DNA of 32,496 nt from Firmicutes bacterium AM55-24TS. Lineage in GTDB: Bacteria > Bacillota > Clostridia > UBA1381. The stretch's first letter is position 1; every line of letters starts with the position of its first letter. Shown piece by piece: positions 30,497 through 32,496 of this stretch. The notes beneath the pieces were generated by a model. That model was not told the DNA's origin. It saw only the letters and a program-made list of their open reading frames with translations, and did no database searches. Both the position numbers and the translations under genes were made by a program. The stretch spans positions 1 through 32,496 of the forward strand of contig QTVU01000034.1 in the NCBI GenBank assembly GCA_003460745.1, in the 5' to 3' direction.

Positions 30497-31504
30497 TTGA
30501 ATATTAAAAGTATTTTATCAAAGTATCCGGAATTGGATGGCAAACTAATTGATACTATTGATGAGAATATGAAACTGTTTATATCTAATGAAGATTATAA
30601 ATTATATGTTATGCTAAATACAAATAAATCGTTTGTGTTAAAAGAGCAAAATGACACGAAATCATTTGAAAATTTGTCAGATGTGAATGAATACATCTCA
30701 AACAAATATCCTCTTAAAAAAGGGGATATTTGCGAGGATATGAATTGGCTGGGCAATAAGATAAAGATTGTTGCGACAAATAATAAGGTGTTTGTATATG
30801 CTGACGAGAATGGCCGATACGGAATTGCGTATTCGGCATTACACGTCGGTCGGAATTCATTATACAATGATATTTCTTTGGGACAGGCATTGAAAATTGC
30901 AAGAGAAGATTTTGGCTTGGCAGATGATGAATTTTTATATTCCGATGAAAACAAAATATATAGCATAGCTGAAAGTAATCCTGATTATATAGTATTACAT
31001 AATTTAACAGATAAAGATTATGAATTTGTGAAAAAAGGTGATTTGCTATTCGATTATGATAATATAGTGCATTTGATCGTGTCAAAAAAGTTTGAGAATC
31101 TACAAGACGCACAGGGTTATGCGTGGAGCAATTATGATATGAATTTTAATGATAGTCTAAAACAATTACAGAACAAGATTAAAAGAGAATATCAAGATAT
31201 AATGGACAAACTTGAAAAAACAAATGCACGAGAAATTTTGAAACATATCAAACAGATATATTCTTTAAAAATGGTTAGAGATGTGTTTGACAATGAAGTA
31301 GGAATATTTATGCCTAAAGCAACAGTGGATTATCTTTTAAAAGAAGATGTAAATGCCACAGATGAATTGGCTGATAGAGTATCGGAGTATGACAGTGCAG
31401 ATTTTCATAATGAAAATGTGCAAACAGCAGTTGAGGATATTCAAATTGAACAGGAAAAAGAATTTGAATCTATTAATACATATGAGCCGGAACTTGAGTT
31501 ATAA
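30497..31504 (+). CDS. Acidic hypothetical protein, 335 aa
   Basis: Not recognised. Start is TTG at 30497 with AAAGGTG. Soluble, mixed alpha/beta. Around 72-135 it has a beta-rich part (KKGDICEDMNWLGNKIKIVA and VYADENGRYGIAYSALHVG) and then QALKIAREDFGLADDEF. A coiled-coil-like region (about 215-255, LKQLQNKIKREYQDIMDKLE) and a long acidic tail (from about 290, ending INTYEPELEL) follow. The tail is rich in Glu and Asp, reminiscent of mobile-element accessory proteins, but I infer no function. It comes 28 bp after VirB4 and is ended by a strong terminator. Confidence 0.72.
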   Translation: MNIKSILSKYPELDGKLIDTIDENMKLFISNEDYKLYVMLNTNKSFVLKEQNDTKSFENLSDVNEYISNKYPLKKGDICEDMNWLGNKIKIVATNNKVFVYADENGRYGIAYSALHVGRNSLYNDISLGQALKIAREDFGLADDEFLYSDENKIYSIAESNPDYIVLHNLTDKDYEFVKKGDLLFDYDNIVHLIVSKKFENLQDAQGYAWSNYDMNFNDSLKQLQNKIKREYQDIMDKLEKTNAREILKHIKQIYSLKMVRDVFDNEVGIFMPKATVDYLLKEDVNATDELADRVSEYDSADFHNENVQTAVEDIQIEQEKEFESINTYEPELEL

Positions 31505-31520
31505 TTTTAATATGAAGTGA

Positions 31521-31563
31521 ACGGAGCTGTACAGTGATGTGTATAGCTCCGTTTTTATTTTTG
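31521..31563 (+). terminator. Strong terminator closing the transfer region
   Basis: ACGGAGCT (31521-31528) pairs with AGCTCCGT (31545-31552), with further imperfect pairs inside, followed by a long T-rich tract. Confidence 0.88.
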
Positions 31564-31592
31564 TACGATTTTTTAGATAAGGGGATAGGAAA

Positions 31593-32243
31593 ATGAGATA
31601 TTTTTTAGTAGATAAAACTGTTTTTGATAATAAAAAAGTTGGTATGTACGGTAAGCTGATTTATGCGATATTGTGCAAATTTTCAAATGCTGATGGAACG
31701 TGCTTTCCATCACGCAAAACATTAGCTAAATGTGGTGGCTTTTCGGTTTCTACTTACAATTCGTATATCTCATTGTTACTTAACGAAGACTTATTAAAAA
31801 AGATTAGCAGATGGAGAAACAATGGCTCTCAAACAAGTAATCTTTTTAAGCTGAAAAAGAATAGAAAAAACTCATTTCCGGTACGAAGTGATATATTTGC
31901 TAAAGGACTATCTTCAACAGCATTGTGCGTATATATCTGTTTGGCAAGATATATTGCAGAAGATAACTGTTGTAGAGTTTCGCAACGTTTAATTGCGGAT
32001 AGATGTTCAATTAGTATTGTTTCTGTCATAAGGGCAGTGAAAGAATTAAAAGCTGCAGGTATGTTAGAAACAATAAGACAAACCAATATAGACGATAACG
32101 GCAACTATGTACTGCTTTACAGATTGACAGATGGTACGGAATACAAAAATGTGATTCGCAGAAAAATTAATATTGAAAATACGCATATAGCAAATGTACA
32201 TATGAAGTTATATAGAAATTTAAAAGCAGTAGAAAACGATTAG
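31593..32243 (+). CDS. Double winged-helix DNA-binding protein, possible replication initiator, 216 aa
   Basis: Two winged-helix units in tandem. The first (about residues 15-75) has YGKLIYAILCKFSNADGTCF, PSRKTLAKCGGFSVSTYNSY, the pattern of helix-turn-helix_36. The second (about 108-170) has SSTALCVYICLARYIAED and RVSQRLIADRCSISIVSVIR. A basic stretch joins them (KLKKNRKNSFPVR). Such proteins serve as plasmid replication initiators or regulators. Two perfect 27-bp repeats lie just downstream (32416-32469), which suits an initiator with iterons, but a regulator role is equally open. ATG at 31593 behind AAGGGGATAGG. Its own promoter was not found in the 30 bp after the upstream terminator. Confidence 0.72.
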   Translation: MRYFLVDKTVFDNKKVGMYGKLIYAILCKFSNADGTCFPSRKTLAKCGGFSVSTYNSYISLLLNEDLLKKISRWRNNGSQTSNLFKLKKNRKNSFPVRSDIFAKGLSSTALCVYICLARYIAEDNCCRVSQRLIADRCSISIVSVIRAVKELKAAGMLETIRQTNIDDNGNYVLLYRLTDGTEYKNVIRRKINIENTHIANVHMKLYRNLKAVEND

Positions 32244-32244
32244 G

Positions 32245-32260
32245 TGGCATAACTATGCCA
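32245..32260. repeat. Perfect 7-bp inverted repeat
   Basis: TGGCATA (32245-32251) and TATGCCA (32254-32260) with a 2-bp centre. It follows the winged-helix gene but has no T-tract, so it looks more like a protein-binding site or part of a nicking or origin structure than a terminator. Confidence 0.55.
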
Positions 32261-32402
32261 TTCGCAACCCCACTGCATATGACGTACTCCCCCTATGCAC
32301 CTGACACACCCCCAGAACTATACTTATATTAAATATATATTAGAAAAGAGAAAATATAAAACAATTTCCATATTATTACATTCAAATCAAAGCTGGATTT
32401 TT

Positions 32403-32433
32403 GATTTTATTTTTGCATGTAGTAAATAAAATC
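32403..32433. repeat. 10-bp inverted repeat overlapping the first direct repeat
   Basis: GATTTTATTT (32403-32412) and AAATAAAATC (32424-32433) are exact reverse complements separated by 11 bp. The right arm recurs in both direct repeats. Confidence 0.65.
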
Positions 32434-32469
32434 TATCCCCCACATGTAGTAAATAAAATCTATCCCCCA
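32416..32469. repeat. Two perfect 27-bp direct repeats (iteron-like)
   Basis: Unit starts CATGTAGTAAATAAAATC and ends TATCCCCCA; copies at 32416-32442 and 32443-32469 are identical and directly abut. Size and perfect tandem spacing fit iterons bound by a replication initiator. More copies could follow beyond the end of the window, which is only 27 bp away. Confidence 0.8.
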
Positions 32470-32496
32470 CACTATTTCCCAATTTTAATATTTTTA

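Larger units (their letters stand above)
32244..32496. other. Non-coding end of the window with repeats
   Basis: No credible gene. It holds a short perfect inverted repeat at 32245-32260, C-rich clusters (CCCCCTATGC and CACACCCCCAG), a very AT-rich stretch at 32318-32365, an inverted repeat at 32403-32433 and two 27-bp direct repeats at 32416-32469. It may be an origin or control region that continues past the window edge. Confidence 0.6.

Noticed and set aside
32244..32300. Transfer origin (oriT)
   Set aside because: There is an inverted repeat, but no relaxase gene in the window and no recognisable nick site; calling it oriT would be a guess.

Overview
The window is an AT-rich, almost fully coding stretch (by eye about one third G+C, not counted) in which every recognisable protein gene of normal size lies on the + strand. 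The host looks like a Gram-positive member of the Clostridia, probably a gut anaerobe. The reasons are strong AGGAGG-type ribosome binding sites, frequent TTG starts, S-layer-homology (SLH) anchors, BspA-type leucine-rich repeats, an AbrB/SpoVT regulator and a Gram-positive VirB4/VirD4 secretion system with no outer-membrane parts. It reads as the transfer and surface region of a large conjugative plasmid or integrative element. No relaxase, integrase, rRNA, tRNA, insertion sequence or CRISPR array is visible.

Layout. (1) 1-1567: small proteins of unknown function. (2) 1577-2915: an SLH surface protein behind a consensus promoter. (3) 2916-3350: a non-coding stretch holding two convergent consensus promoters, a shared terminator and a 24-residue hydrophobic peptide, a good candidate type I toxin-antitoxin locus. 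(4) 3375-8627: a pentapeptide-repeat protein, a large secreted protein, a membrane-anchored cell-wall hydrolase and a small membrane protein. (5) 8629-16897: a Tad/Flp-like pilus or secretion operon (two MinD/CpaE-like proteins, CpaB, CpaF, TadB and TadC, three prepilin or TadE/F-like proteins) with a DUF5684-like membrane protein and an SSB inside it. (6) 16915-18682: a P-loop protein, a 62-residue protein and a DUF4116 repeat protein; the last two share one C-terminal tail. (7) 18697-22858: four secreted or surface proteins with Ig-like repeats, SLH domains and leucine-rich repeats. (8) 22861-30468: the conjugative T4SS (coupling protein in two genes, AbrB-like regulator, prepilin peptidase, VirB2-like, VirB6-like, VirB3/PrgI-like, VirB4). 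(9) 30497-32496: an unknown acidic protein, a double winged-helix protein and a non-coding end with two perfect 27-bp direct repeats, like a replication or control region.

How the parts may work together: the hydrolase opens peptidoglycan, the T4SS ATPases and channel move substrate, and the Tad-like module, with its own prepilin peptidase encoded inside the coupling-protein region, may build a short surface filament. The SLH, Ig and LRR proteins would decorate the donor surface, perhaps for mating contact. The most novel signal is in region 7. Two secreted proteins end in the same truncated first part of an Ig-like repeat, while the neighbouring SLH-anchored protein begins, after its signal peptide, with the missing second part. 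This suggests assembly of surface proteins by split-domain complementation. Other notable signals are the candidate type I toxin-antitoxin locus, the split coupling protein, and a 15-residue C-terminal tail kept identical in two adjacent genes while their DNA differs only at synonymous sites.
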